Assembly: GCF_900005765.1 (NCBI RefSeq)
Contig: NC_041680.1
Coordinates: 434,001-498,000, forward strand
DNA from: Plasmodium relictum
Lineage: Eukaryota > Apicomplexa > Aconoidasida > Haemosporida > Plasmodiidae
Direction of reading: 5' to 3'
DNA: 64,000 nt
A model generated the notes under the pieces. That model searched no databases and was not told the DNA's origin. It was given only the letters and a program-made list of their open reading frames with translations. Below are positions 14,221 through 26,905 of the stretch, in pieces (position 1 is the stretch's first letter; the number at the start of each line of letters is the position of its first letter). Both the position numbers and the translations under genes were made by a program.

Positions 14221-16200
14221 TTAATTAACTATGAATTTATTCTCTATACTTTTCATCGTATATGTTTTGTTAGTTTTGCATTCTATAAATTTAGAAAAAA
14301 AAAAGAAAATTAAAAGAATTTATAAAAAAATAAATGATAAATTACATTGAAAATTTATTACCTTTTAATAATTGTAATTTAATTAAACGAAATTTCTTTG
14401 CATATTCATTCTTTTGTTCTGATATTAAAATAATTACATATTTATTTTATTAATTTTATATGTTCTTATTAATTTATTTTATGTTTACCATTAGGAAGTT
14501 CTTTCAACTTTTCATGTATAATTTTATTAATGGTTGTATTAATAATCTGCAAAAAAAAAAAAAAAAAAGAAAAAGGATTAATTCTATGAAAGGAATGTAA
14601 TTATTATAATTTTTTTTTTTTTTTTAATGTTTAAAAAAAAAAATAAAAAATACGTCTAAATGATTTAATTCTATTTTTGGCTTCTTTTGTTCTTTTATAG
14701 ACATTATTTTTTTTTCTTTTATATTCTTGAAATAATTAGAATATTTGTATATAAAAAATAAAATTTCTAAAAACTTTTTAATAAAAAAAAAATATATATA
14801 TACTAGTATAAAATTTTGTATTTATATTATTTTAGATAAAGGTTAAAAAAAAATATATATATATATATAACTTTTTTTTTTTTAAAAGAATTAATTTCCA
14901 GAGATAATATTTTCCTTTGCCATTTGTAATTCCCTTTAATAACATTAATTATTTTAAAGAAATTTTTGTTTTTTTTTTCTTTTAATCTAATAGCATATTT
15001 TTTATGATATTTGTGATTTTTTATAATTGTCTTATTAGATATGTACTTAAATTTCTTTCTATTTATATTTCTCTTTAAACATTTTTTAAGAGGAGTATTT
15101 ATAAAAATTTGTATATAATTGTAATAATCTAATGAAAAAAAAAATAAACATGAATATATATATGAATACACATACTTGTACATTTCACGTATTCATTTTG
15201 GGTTTTTTTAAAAAATAGACAAAAAAAAATTACATTTTTTAGATAATATATAATACTGTTTTCTCATTGATGGCAAATGAAAGGTATCATTTAAGATAAT
15301 TATTTTATTTTCAGATTTTTCATTATAATAATAATTTCTTTTTTTTTTATTATCATTTATAAAACTTTCCTTATTAATTTTCATTATATTCATACAATAT
15401 TCATATGCAATTTTTCTTGCTTTTTTCCAATTTTTAGTTTGATTAATTAATGTTACTTTTTTTTTTTTTTTCTCTTTTTTTATAACAAACTTTTCATTCT
15501 TGATATTTGTTTTTTTAAGAAATAAATAAAAAGTATCATTTATTTTTTTAGAGAAAGTTATATATTTTTTATTTAATGTATATAAATATTTTTTATTACG
15601 TTTGCTATATTTAAATGATTTTTCTTCTATATTATGATAAAATTGTTTTTCAATAAAATCAGTTGATATGTTGTAAATACAAATTTTATTTTTTTCTAAA
15701 AATTTTTTAAAATATATTTTCCATTTTGTTATTTCTTTATGTAAAATGAAAAATATTTTAGAATTCTTAAAATAATCAAATAATTTTGGGTATTTTTTTA
15801 TTCTCCATCTTTTAAATGTATACTTTCCTTGTTTGTTATTATTCTTAAGAATTTTTTTTTTCAGATTATTTAATTTCATGTATTTATTAGGATAAAAATA
15901 TCTATTTTTTATAATAATATCAAAATGCCTAATCAAATATATTAGATATTTGAAAGAAATTCTTAATTTTTTTTTTTTTATATAGACTAATTTATATCTA
16001 TAGTTATTTATCCTATAAAAATATTTAATTAATTCAATAAAGAATATTTTTTCTCTTATATATTTATAAGGCTTCTTCTTTGTTAAATTTAAAAAAAAAT
16101 AAAGAAATAAAAGAAGCTTTTTTTTTTTTTTTAATAAAAAATTTATGAATGTGTCTTTACCACTACAAGGGCTACCATATAATAATACTAAGCAATTCAT
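14221..16200 (-). CDS. PSTK: L-seryl-tRNA(Sec) kinase (PSTK), 6 exons, 506 aa
   Basis: Makes O-phosphoseryl-tRNA(Sec) from seryl-tRNA(Sec) with ATP, the step before SepSecS forms selenocysteinyl-tRNA. Exons on the minus strand: 16200-15234, 15128-14872, 14773-14654, 14546-14489, 14418-14362 and 14282-14221, giving one 507-codon frame. The Walker A loop is GSPCSGKDT at residues 9-17. The PSTK-specific stretch (NDTFHLPSMRKQYY) is followed, across the first intron, by IQIFINTPLKKCLKRN, matching the FLDCPLETCLQRN region of animal PSTK. Then come YKWQRKILSLEI and a C-terminal helix (LDIINTTINKIIHEKL) like the INILHKTDQTLRRIV part of PSTK. About 200 Lys/Tyr/Phe-rich residues are inserted between the P-loop and the SMR motif. 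The junction from exon 2 to exon 3 (GTTATA donor, AAAAAG acceptor) is the weakest; otherwise 14221-14704 could be a separate 75-residue gene. Confidence 0.72.
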
Positions 16201-16583
16201 TTTATTTATTAAATAGAAAAAAAAAAAAAAGGAAATATCTAAAAAAAAAATTAAAAGAAATTGAAGAAAAAAAAATTATGAATGATTAAAGAAGGAATTA
16301 TCATAGAAAGATTATCAAACAATAATTTTTTTTTGAAAAAAAAGTAAAAGAAAATATAATTAAAGAAAATAATAAAATATTAATAATTATAATAAAAAAA
16401 AAATTGTAACAATAAATGGGATAGTAACATAGTTTTAGAAAAATTATTTACAAAAAAAAAAAAAATTTTTAAATGAAAGAACAAAAAAAAAAAAAAAAAA
16501 GAAGACTTCTATAAAATTTTAACAAATGATAATTATATTTTTATATAATTTAATAATAAAGAAATTAAATAAAAATATAATTT
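16201..16583. other. Spacer between helicase and PSTK, 383 bases
   Basis: Short tandem spacer between two minus-strand genes. It holds the 3' end of the helicase transcript and the PSTK promoter. Only A/T runs are visible. Confidence 0.6.
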
Positions 16584-16787
16584 TTAGTTCTTTTCACTTT
16601 TTAAAGTAAACATATGATTCATGTAGCAATCTATATCAAAAACATTTAAATTTAATTTATTAAAAATTTCTTTATAGTATTTTCTTTTATATTTTTTTTC
16701 AAAAATATTTATTATTGTTCCTTTATTATTTATTCTTCCTATTCTTCCACATCTATGTACATATTCTGTTGAATCTAAATTTAAATA

Positions 16788-16820
<33 letters not shown>

Positions 16821-19800
16821 GTCTCTAATAAAATTTATATGACTTATTTATATATATGTATGTCTTTTATTATTTCACAAAAAATTACTTAGAGGCATAT
16901 CAAAATTAACAACGGTTGTAAATCCCATACAATTTATTCCTCTATATAGTAAATTTGTTGATATAAATAAAAAGTTTACGTATTTTTTTAAATTTTTATA
17001 ATCTATTAAATCATTTTTAAAAAAATTTGCATAATTAATATCTTTGAAAATTTTTTTTTTTTTTTGTTTTTCTTTATCACAAAAGATTGTCTGAATATCT
17101 ACATCAAAACGGTTTTTAAATAAACTCCATATGTCCATTACCTTTTTCTAAAAAGTAAGAAAAAAATTGAAAAATATATAAAAATAAAAAAAATATTTTA
17201 AAATATTTAAAAAAAAATAAAAAAATGCATCTTATTAAAATAATATTAAGTTACTTTAGTGTTACAAAAAACTAAAACATTCTTATTCAAGGGATTTGAA
17301 AACAAAATTCTTAAAAAATTGGAAATTGCATTATTATTTTTTTTTTTTTTCCTTATATCATAGTAATAATTTAAATGTATCAAATTTTCTGGTATTTTAG
17401 CTATCTCATTTATTTTAAATAACTCATTTAACATATTCCTTTCGTTTTTGTAATTAATAGAGGATATATGTTTTTTTAATTCTCCATCCTTGTTCTGTAT
17501 AGCATTATCTTCATTTATTAATTCATTTTTATTCTCATTATTTATTTCAATTTTGCTTTTTTTATCTATCATTTCATTTTTATTTTCATTATTTATTTCC
17601 CAATTATCTTTTTGATTTACAATTGAATTATTTAGTAAATTGCTTCTTTCTAGTGTATTTTCACTAATTTTATATCTTAAATTTTGTAAAAAATTTGTTG
17701 TTATTATATGTTTTGTATAAGTTAGGTAAGAATATACTGCAGATGTAGCACTACAACAAATTACGTTAGTATATGATATTTTTTTTATATTATTTAGTTT
17801 ATTTTCTTCTTTATTATTTAAGTAAATACTTTTCAGTAGTTTAGAAAAATATATATTTTCTAGTTTTATTTTTTGACAACTACTTTTATCATCACTATTT
17901 TTAAAAGAATTAAAAAAGAAATCATATTCGTCAAATATAACTGTAGAAATATTTTTTAATTTTATAATTTTTCTTTCATGTATTAATTTATCTAGCCTTC
18001 CTGGTGTGCCAATGTATATATTTATATTTTGTATTTCATTAAAAAATTTATTGTTATGATTCTTATTACTTTCATTACAGTCATTACTTGTATTGTTATC
18101 AATACTGGAGTTATTAATACTATCTGCGTTTTCACTTGTAATATTTATTTTTTTTTTTTTTAAACTTTTTAGCTGATATTTTATATTGTTTCCACCAATT
18201 AGTAGGTATGCATTAATATTAATTTTTTTTTTAAAATTTACATTTATCTTTTCAATAATAGATTGTTCTTCTTTTTCTATTAAGTTGGAAAAAATTAATG
18301 AATCATTGTTTTTAAAAAAATTTGAATTAAAAGATTTATAAAAAGAGTTAATTATATCTTTATATAATTCATAAATTTGCACAGCCAGTTCTTTATTATA
18401 GGTAAGAATTAGAATATCATTTTTTTTTCTTATTTTTAAATCGTTTATATTCTTATCAATCCACTTATTTACTTTATGATTATAATTTATTATCTCATTT
18501 TTTAAACTATTGTCTTGATCTACCACTTTTTTCTTCTTTTTATTAATTAAACATTTATAAATATTATTCATTCTTTGTAGGTTATATTCATCAAAAAAAT
18601 TATCTTTTAATTTATCTACGCAAAAAAAGGAAGTTAAGTTTTCATTAATACTTTTATTTTCATAAAAAAGCTTATTTTCATCAAATAAAATACTGTTTAA
18701 ATATTTTTCGTTTTTAATTAAATAATTCATTTCATATTCTAAAAAACTAAAATTAGAAATAGACTGAAAAATAGGTAATAAATATATAAATGTTTTTCCT
18801 GTTCCTGTTGGACAATGTAAAAAAAAAGTTCTTATAAATTTTTTACTTAAATCATTATATTTATTTACATAAATTATTTGCTCTATTTTATTGTTATTAT
18901 TTATATCATTAGTTATATAATTATTTTCTACTTTATCTTCTATCATTTCTACTTTATCTTCTATCATTTCTTTTTTATCTTCTATCATTTCTTTTTTATC
19001 TTCTATCATTTCTTTTTTATCTTCTATTTTCATTTCCTTTTCCTTTTCTTTTTTTATATTCTGATAACTTATTTCCTTATTTTTTATCATTTGATTATCA
19101 CTATTTTGTATTTCTAAAAAATTTGAAGTGCTATTTCTACTAAATAAAAAATTAGTATTTTTCGTAGTTGAAGATTTCTTATCTTTTATATAGTTGTAAC
19201 AATTTCGTAAATCAAAGTATGTATTATTCATAAAAAAAAGAATCATAGGTATATATTTTCTTTGATATTCTGTAGCTGTTTTAATTTTATTATACTTTAA
19301 GTAAACATTAATAAAATTATCAAAAATTCCTATATCTTTAAAATTACAAATTTTGTTACTATTAATTTTTTTTTTCTTTTCTGTGTATTTGTTTGCATTT
19401 AAATCTATAATACTATTAAATTTAATTAATTTACTTTTTATATTATTATATTCCTTATTTTTGTTATCTAAAATTATAATTTCTTTTCTAAAATTATCAA
19501 TAGAATCTCCAATTTTTAGAATACTTTGTATATCTATGTTACTTTTATTTTTTTCATTATTCATTTTTTCCTCAGTTATATTTTCTATGTTCATTTTTTC
19601 ATTGGCTAATTTTTCTTTATTTATTTTTCTATCCTTATTTTTATTTCTCATTTCGTAATTTATTTCTTCTTCGTTAGTTTTTGTTTTCTCATTATTTTCT
19701 CTTTGAATACTAATTTTTTCAATTTTATCATCTTTTTCTAATTCATTATTAATTGTTCCTGATTTCGTTTTATTATTATTATTATTATTATTTTTAGTAA

Positions 19801-20824
19801 TTGTTTTTATAGAATTTTTTTTTTTTTCATTAGAAATTAATAAATCTTTACTTTCCATAAATTTTCTATCTTCTAAATCTTCCTTTTTTTTAGTCTTAAA
19901 ATGAATTTGATTAGTATGATTTAATTTTTTAAAATCAGGATACTTCTTAATATTTGTTTCTTTTTTCTTTTTCTTTTCAGTTAGACTATTCTCATCACCA
20001 CTGTTTTCTAACCTAATTTTTTCATAATTATTTTTTTTTTTATTTTCTCTTTTATTTTTGCTTTCATCATTGACATCATTGTTATTATCGCTAATGTCAT
20101 CAATAAATACTTTTTTTTTTTCTTTTTTTTTTATGTTTTCCTTTTTATTTGAACTATTTTTTCCAAAAACTTTTTGGAGAATTTCATTTTTTAAAATATT
20201 ATCCTTTAAATTCTCATTTTCTTTAAATATTTCATATTTTCTAGTTCTTTTATTTAGCTTTTCAATAGAATAATTTAAGTCATTTTGAAACATATTCAAA
20301 ATTTTTTCTTCTTTTTCACTTTTTTTTTTTTTTTCCTTAAGCTTCTTTAAATTAATGTACTTTCTTTTTTTTACTTTTTTTTCTTTTATTTTCTTTTCTT
20401 CATTTTCATCTACATTTTCATTTTTATTTTCATTTTCATCTTTATTTTTTGATACTTTCAATTCTTTGTCTTTTTTAGTTGTTTTATAAAACTTTTTAAA
20501 TGGTCTCTTATAATATCTCTTTTTAAAAAATTTGTTACTTATCTTCTTTGATTTTATATCATTTTGATTCTTTTTTTCTTTTGTTTTATTATTATCATGG
20601 TTTTTTTTTTTAAGTTTCCCCTTTCCGAAATTATCATGTTTTTTCTTATGTTCTAGTTGTATTTTTTTATTATCAAATAAATTAATATGATACGATTTAT
20701 ATAAGCCGGTTTTTAAAAAGGCTATTGAATTTTTTTTTGAATTAATAATTAAGAAATTAGATGTGAAGAACTTAAAAAAAAAAAGAAAATAACAGAAGAA
20801 AAAAAAAAAGAAATGAAAGTACAT
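16584..20824 (-). CDS. DEAD-box ATP-dependent RNA helicase, 3 exons, 1339 aa
   Basis: Exons 20824-17255, 17147-16889 and 16774-16584 (introns phase 0 and 1). The helicase core is complete only when all three are joined. Seen in order: Q motif region (TEYQRKYIPM), motif I PTGTGKT (about 671-677), Ia (NKELAVQIY), the GG loop, TPGR, motif II DEYD (965-968) in place of DEAD, motif III SAT, motif IV VLVFCNTK at the end of exon 1, motif V (LYRGIN) in exon 2, and motif VI HRCGRIGR in exon 3. The first 35 residues are strongly hydrophobic (MYFHFFFFFF...), followed by a basic stretch. This could be a signal plus transit peptide for the apicoplast, but the extreme Phe content makes this uncertain. Residues about 45-470 and many inserts between motifs are Lys/Glu/Asn-rich. 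A seven-residue repeat lies near residue 600. Substrate unknown. Confidence 0.85.
18927..19031 (-). repeat. 21-base tandem repeat, 5 copies, in the helicase gene
   Basis: Five copies of a 21-base unit encode the heptad EDKKEMI, with the last two carrying V for the second K. It lies in the insert before motif I. A charged heptad like this can form a single alpha-helix or coiled coil. Copy number is probably variable between strains. Confidence 0.8.
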
Positions 20825-21239
20825 TTATAATGAAAAAATAGTGCTAAAATAATTAAGGAATATAAAAAGATATATGCTTCTATGATTATGACAAATAAAA
20901 AAAATTATAAAAAATATAATAAAAATATATGTATCTATAAAAAAAAAAGAAATTATATAAATTATGATAAAAAATTAAAAAATTAAAAAGTATTCACATA
21001 AAAATAAATATAACATATGCAGTTAAAATAATAAAGAGAATTACAAAAAAAAAAAAAAAAAAATAAAAATAAAAATAAAAATAAATTTTAAAAAGAAAAA
21101 GATATTGTAGAATTTAATATTCTTAAAAAAAAAAAAAAAAAAAAAAAGTTAAATTTATTAATAAAATAATTTAAAACAAAATATATATTATTTAATTTGT
21201 TATAATTTTATTATTTTATCTGTTTTTTAAACAGGAAAT
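20825..21239. other. Spacer between HEAT-like gene and helicase, 415 bases
   Basis: A/T spacer between two minus-strand genes, with a (AAAAAT)n-like stretch near 21060 and a long poly-A run near 21125. It should hold the helicase promoter. No coding frame. Confidence 0.6.
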
Positions 21240-24200
21240 TTAGGAATCTTTAAAATGATTATATATTATTAGAGAATGCTGATTTAAGCTACATTTATAT
21301 TTATATTTATTATTTAAAAAAGAAAAATAAAATAATAGGAAATTCAATAAATTATCATCTATCTGTATAATTAAGGAAATTAATTCTTTAAAATTTTCTA
21401 TTTTTAACAAACATGATACATAGTGTAATGGTTGAACAAGTAAAATATCTTTAATATCTTCTTTTAAAAAAATAGTATTTAATATTTGTTTCTCATTTGT
21501 ATTTTCATTATTTAAAACATTTATTCTATCCTTTATAATTATTAAATTTTCTATACCTTTTTTTATCTAAGAAAATATATAAAATATTAGATTGTGTTAC
21601 TTTAGATATATATATACATAATGAAAAAAAAAAAAATAATTTAACCTTTGGGATATTATTAAGATATAAATTACAAATGATATTTAAAGATAACTTTTTA
21701 ATTTTTTCATTAATTGTTTTATTGAGACATTTTAAACAAAAAAAAAGAATAGTTTCATGTGTTTTCTCAAAATATTTTTCTTCCTTTGAAATATTTAAAA
21801 AGAACAACATTACATTAAATAGAAATCTGAAAATTAAGAAATATTTATAGAATAAAATAAAATAAAAAAAGTAATTTAAAATTAATATGTTACATAATGA
21901 TTTATATAATACGTTTTTAAGAATTAAACAAAAGTATATTACTTGTACTCGTAGGTTTGTTCTGATGTTTCATTTTTTACTTCAAAAGACTTTAATTTGT
22001 CAAATATTTGAGGAATGATATCACTTAAAATTCTAGAAAAATAAATAAATAAGAAGAAAAAAAAAAGTAGTAGAATTATTTATAGTAATATTTTTTTTTT
22101 AAATAAAAACAAAAATAACAACAAAATATTTTTAATATTCCATTTTAGTTATATAAAAATATATAAAATATCACCTCTCAACTGAAAATTTATCATCAAT
22201 CGTTATTATATAATTTATTATATTTAGCACTACTATGTTATTCATATATGTGTTATTAGAAAAGTTTATCTTTATATATCCCCATATCTATTAATAAAAG
22301 TAATATAGATTTTTTTTTTTTCTCTCATAATTATAGGTAATTCATACTTTCTTTCTTTTTTTTTTTTTTTTGTATTACTTGATGAATTTTTGGATATAAT
22401 TCAAAAAGGCGTGTTGAAAAAATAAAAAGACATCGTAATATGCAGAGATAAGCATTAAATCTTACGTATACACTAAATATAAAAGTAAAATGAATAAAAA
22501 TATAGTTTAATAAAATTTATATATATATATATATTCTTTTTATAAATATATTTCATTATTTTTTTTTTTTTTTCCATTTGATTTACTTCTGATGACATAA
22601 GAATCGTTTTGAAAAATTAAAAATATGAGATACTGTATGTCTAATATTTGAGTAATAAGTTATTTCTTTATAATTGATATTTTCAAAGTATTTATTATCA
22701 AATAAATTATTTTTGTAGTAATCTGGATTATTATTTATTTCATTTTTTCTTTTCTTGTTATGTTCATCATTTATATCATAGAAATCATCATCTACTAAAA
22801 TATTAACAATACTCGTACATTTGATATTTTTCTTTATTTCTCTTATGATATTTTTCATATCATCTTTTATATTTTTTGAATATTCATTTTTTAAATTATT
22901 ATTTGAAATTATATTCAGATAATCTAAATTAAAAAGGCTATCATAAAATTTAAAGAAAAAGAAATTATGCAAAAATAACTTTTTTTTTTTTTTTTTTGCA
23001 TCTTTATGAACTATAGAAGAATAACATTCGTTATTAAATTTATAACATTTTTCAAAAGAATTATCATCACTAGTTTTTCCATTTTTATTTATATTGTCTT
23101 CATTTATGTGAACATGAATTTCTTTATTAAAATTTTTATTATTTTTTTCATTCATTAATTCTTTTTCTATAACATTGTTCTCCCTTTTATCAAAATATTT
23201 TTTATTCTTTTTATCTTTTCGTTCACTTAAATTTTTTAAATCATTAAAATTGATGTGTATAAAACCTTGGAATAACAAATTTTTCATTATAATCAAGTAA
23301 TCATTTTCATTACATATTTGAATTCTTTTATTATTGATATACTTGTAAAATATATATAAAATGCAATTAAAAATATTTAGAATAATGATAATAATTTTAT
23401 TTTTATTTTCATAAGTTAAGTAAGAAAAAGATAATTTTTTAGTATACTTTATTAAATTTAAGCAAATATCTTTATAAATATATGTATGATAATTATAGTT
23501 AGCTAAAAATTGAGTTATGTTTAAGATTTTATTACAACTACTAAATGAATCAATATTTATTATTTTTTTATATATGTAGGATGATATAATATCATTATAG
23601 ATCTTGATTATATTTGATATATTATATTTTTCATTTTTATTCTTCTTATTAATAGATATATCTTTTTTTTCTAAGCTCCTATCACATTTAGTAAAAGTAA
23701 CATTACATTTATTTTTTTTTGCTTCGTTTAAATAATAATGAATATTTAAAACAGTATATTTAGATAATTCTTTAACATATGAAGAAGAACTATTTATATT
23801 TAACATTAAATAGAGCAAAATTTTATAAAAGTATTTTTCTAATAAATCATCATACATACACAGAAATAATATACAAAAACATTTATTTATACATATTATT
23901 AATAAGGATATATAATAATAAATGTAAGTGTTATCTATATTTATTTCATTTCTTAATTTTATTTCATCTTTTTTTACATGATTGCAAGTCAAAAATAAGA
24001 TTATTTTTTCTAATATTTTTTTTAAATTTAAATTAAAATTTAGAAATTTTATTTTTATTGCTAAGGAAAAAAATATATTAAAAATATTAGAATATTCTCT
24101 CAGAACATTTTTTAATAAATCATTTTCTAAAAAATTCTCGTAATAATTATAATTATTGATGCTATCAAGATTTGTACTTGTATTTAAACTTTGTATTTTA

Positions 24201-26905
24201 TCTGTTTTTTTTATCATTAATTTAAAATGTATATATAATATTATGATTAGAGAATCTAAATAAAAATTAATGAAATGTAAACATTTGTATTTTTCTTTTA
24301 ATTTATATGCTTCTTCCATTCTTTCTTCTATTTTACTTTCTTTATATGTTTCATCAATATTTTCTTTCTTACTTCTAGTATTTTTTTCTAATTTTTCTAT
24401 TTTCTCTTTTTTTTCTTGAATTTTTTTTTCTTTCTTTTGGTTATCATTCAATATATTTGATTCATTGGAATCAGTGAAATAGTATATATCTTCCCACCAT
24501 TTATTCTTTAAAGTAAAATCTTTTTCTATTTTTTCTTCTATTACATTTTCCTTACCGCACCACCTAAAAAATAAGATTTCATCTAAATAACTATTTATTT
24601 CGTTCTCGTCAGTAAAAAGAAAAAAAAAAATACTTAGGTCGTTAATTAGACTAAAAAAAAAAAAAAAAAAAATTAATTGCGTAAATAAAAAAATATAAAT
24701 ATGTAAAGTTTGATATAAAAAAGACAGGTAAAAAAAAAAAAAAAATTATTTTTTTTTTTTTTTTTTTTGCAACTATTTTATTAACCTAATATTTTGAAAT
24801 TTAAATCCATCTTTAATATTTTGAAATTTATGAAAATTTATTTCTTCTTCTAGATCGTCACTTATAAAGAGATAATCTTTCTCATTTTTATGTTCATATA
24901 TATTTAAAGAATAAAGAGTATTATCCTCGCTTAGTATATTATTAGAAGTACAGAAAGATAAATTATTTTGATTTTTTATGCAAGAAAAATCAGATATTTC
25001 ATATAAGTATAATATATAATCTAATAAATTAAACTTTTTATGAAATAAACTTTTATTAATATGTTTGTTAATGAAATTGTAATAAATAAAACCCTTTAAA
25101 AACTCTAAAAGAAATTTATCATCTTGCTTTTTGAATAAAAAAATATTATACATATATTTAAAATAATAATTTTCGATATTATGATTTAAATTTTCAATAG
25201 AATAATTAGAAATACTATTTAATGAATAATTACTTTCTTCTGTTTTTAGTAACTTAATTAAATTAAAGAAAATAGAATATAAGTCGTTATAAAAATAAGT
25301 ATTATTATATATTAAGTCAGACCTTTTATTAATATCATATGTATTATCATCATAATTTTCAAATTTTTTATTTTTTAAATTAATTAAATTACATGAATTT
25401 TTACAATTTAAAATTTCAATTATTTCATTTAAGTCTTCTATATATATGTTATTTAATTCAAAAAATTGGGCTATATGCTTGTTAAATAATAAATAAAGAT
25501 GTGGTAAAAAATTGTTATCATCATATAATATTTGAGATAAAATAAAAAAAAAACTCATTAGAACTAAATTTTTATTTAAAATGAAGTAATATTTAATAAT
25601 GATTTTGCATAAATTAAAAATTTCAATATTGTTATCGTCATAATTAATCAAAATATAATAACAGACAAAATAAATATTTGAGATAATTTTTTTGTTCTCA
25701 TCTGTTTTTACTTTTTCTATTCCTTCTTTAATTTCACCCGTTTTTATTTTTTTTGTTTCAATTTTTTTTTTTACATCTTTAATTTCTTTTTTTATATTTT
25801 CTTCATTCATATATTGTTTTTTCTCCGAATGAATATTTTTAATCTTTTTGTCTTGTGTATTAAGTTCTTTTTCATCATTTGCAATAAAATACTCTTTTGT
25901 TAGAGAGTTTTTTTTTAAAAAAGTAAAATATCTTTTATAATTTTCATTATTAAAAGAATCATTTTGAAAATTTCTCCACTCGTTCTTTAAGTATAATTTA
26001 GTAAAATCATTTTGAATAAAAGAATAGTGTGTTAATATTTTATCAAAGCATAAAGAAAATATTTTTACAATGAAATTTCTTAAATTTTTTATATCACAAC
26101 TTTTGTATAGAATAAAAAGATTTAAACTAACTCCTTTAAATAATTTTTTTATAATGAAGACATTTTCTATTTTTTGATGAATTATATATAATAATTTTAA
26201 ACTTTTCAACTTTATTTTTTTATTTTTCTTTATTATATTTTCTAAAATAATTTTTATAACATTAGCCAGACAAGAAAATATAACATATTCATTACCTGTA
26301 TCACAATATTCTATGCTATTATGTATATTTATAAGATCATATTCATTTAAATTTTCAAATATGTTTAATGGATATATATGAATGAACAACTTTTTTATAT
26401 ATTTTATTATTATAACATTTAATTCTTCGCTAAAAATTGTCAGCTGCCCTTTATTTATAGAATTTTCTTTAAATTCTAATTCTAATAATAATGAAATATT
26501 ATTTAAAAATGTAAAGAAAAGTATTTTATCCTTATTATTTATTTTCTCAAAGCAAAAAGCTAAAACTTTCAAAAAATATTCTATTACTAAGTAACTCTTG
26601 GGAATACAATACATATCATAGTTTTTTATATAATCATTAATTTTGTTTTCCAAAATTGAGTTTTTAAAAATAATATTGAAATTTTCATTTTTTAATAAAT
26701 AGATATAAATTTTTAGTTTATTGCATATAACTGAAGCTATGCTATGAAAAATATTTTCTCTTTCATCAAATATTTTTAAATCGTTGGATATTTTATTTTT
26801 TTTGATCAAATGAAATATTTTTTTTACATATATTAAATCATCATCGATACTATTTTTTTTTATAAATAAAATTAATGAATCTATTGTATCATTTTGTGAA
26901 TCCAT
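21240..26905 (-). CDS. Large HEAT-like alpha-helical protein, TTI1-like (tentative), 7 exons, 1662 aa
   Basis: Exons on the minus strand: 26905-24786, 24650-22587, 22472-22379, 22287-22175, 22032-21943, 21826-21646 and 21566-21240. All introns are GT..AG and the joined frame is 1663 codons with the stop, so frames that look like three separate genes are one. The protein is helical throughout, with repeated Leu/Ile/Phe spacing as in HEAT repeats, broken by Lys/Glu-rich inserts (around residues 345-400, 725-770 and 1140-1190). The C-terminal 250 residues resemble the end of TTI1: a Trp in the IHQIWGYIKINF segment, followed by a VLNIINYI helix and a block ending DIIPQIFDKL, in the order of the TTI1 segments around VWPSLVHRL and DVLPKLAGSL. 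TTI1 is part of the TELO2-TTI1-TTI2 co-chaperone that matures PIKK kinases. The family call rests on pattern, not a score. There is no signal peptide. Confidence 0.75.

Noticed and set aside
14221-14704. Separate four-exon gene of 75 residues starting at an ATG at 14704
   Set aside because: The frame is open upstream of that ATG to a usable splice acceptor, and the encoded helices match the C-terminus of PSTK, so it is treated as the last exons of PSTK.
18878-19117. 79-codon plus-strand hydrophobic frame
   Set aside because: Antisense of the helicase heptad repeat; Phe/Ile/Tyr output of a Lys/Glu repeat read backwards.
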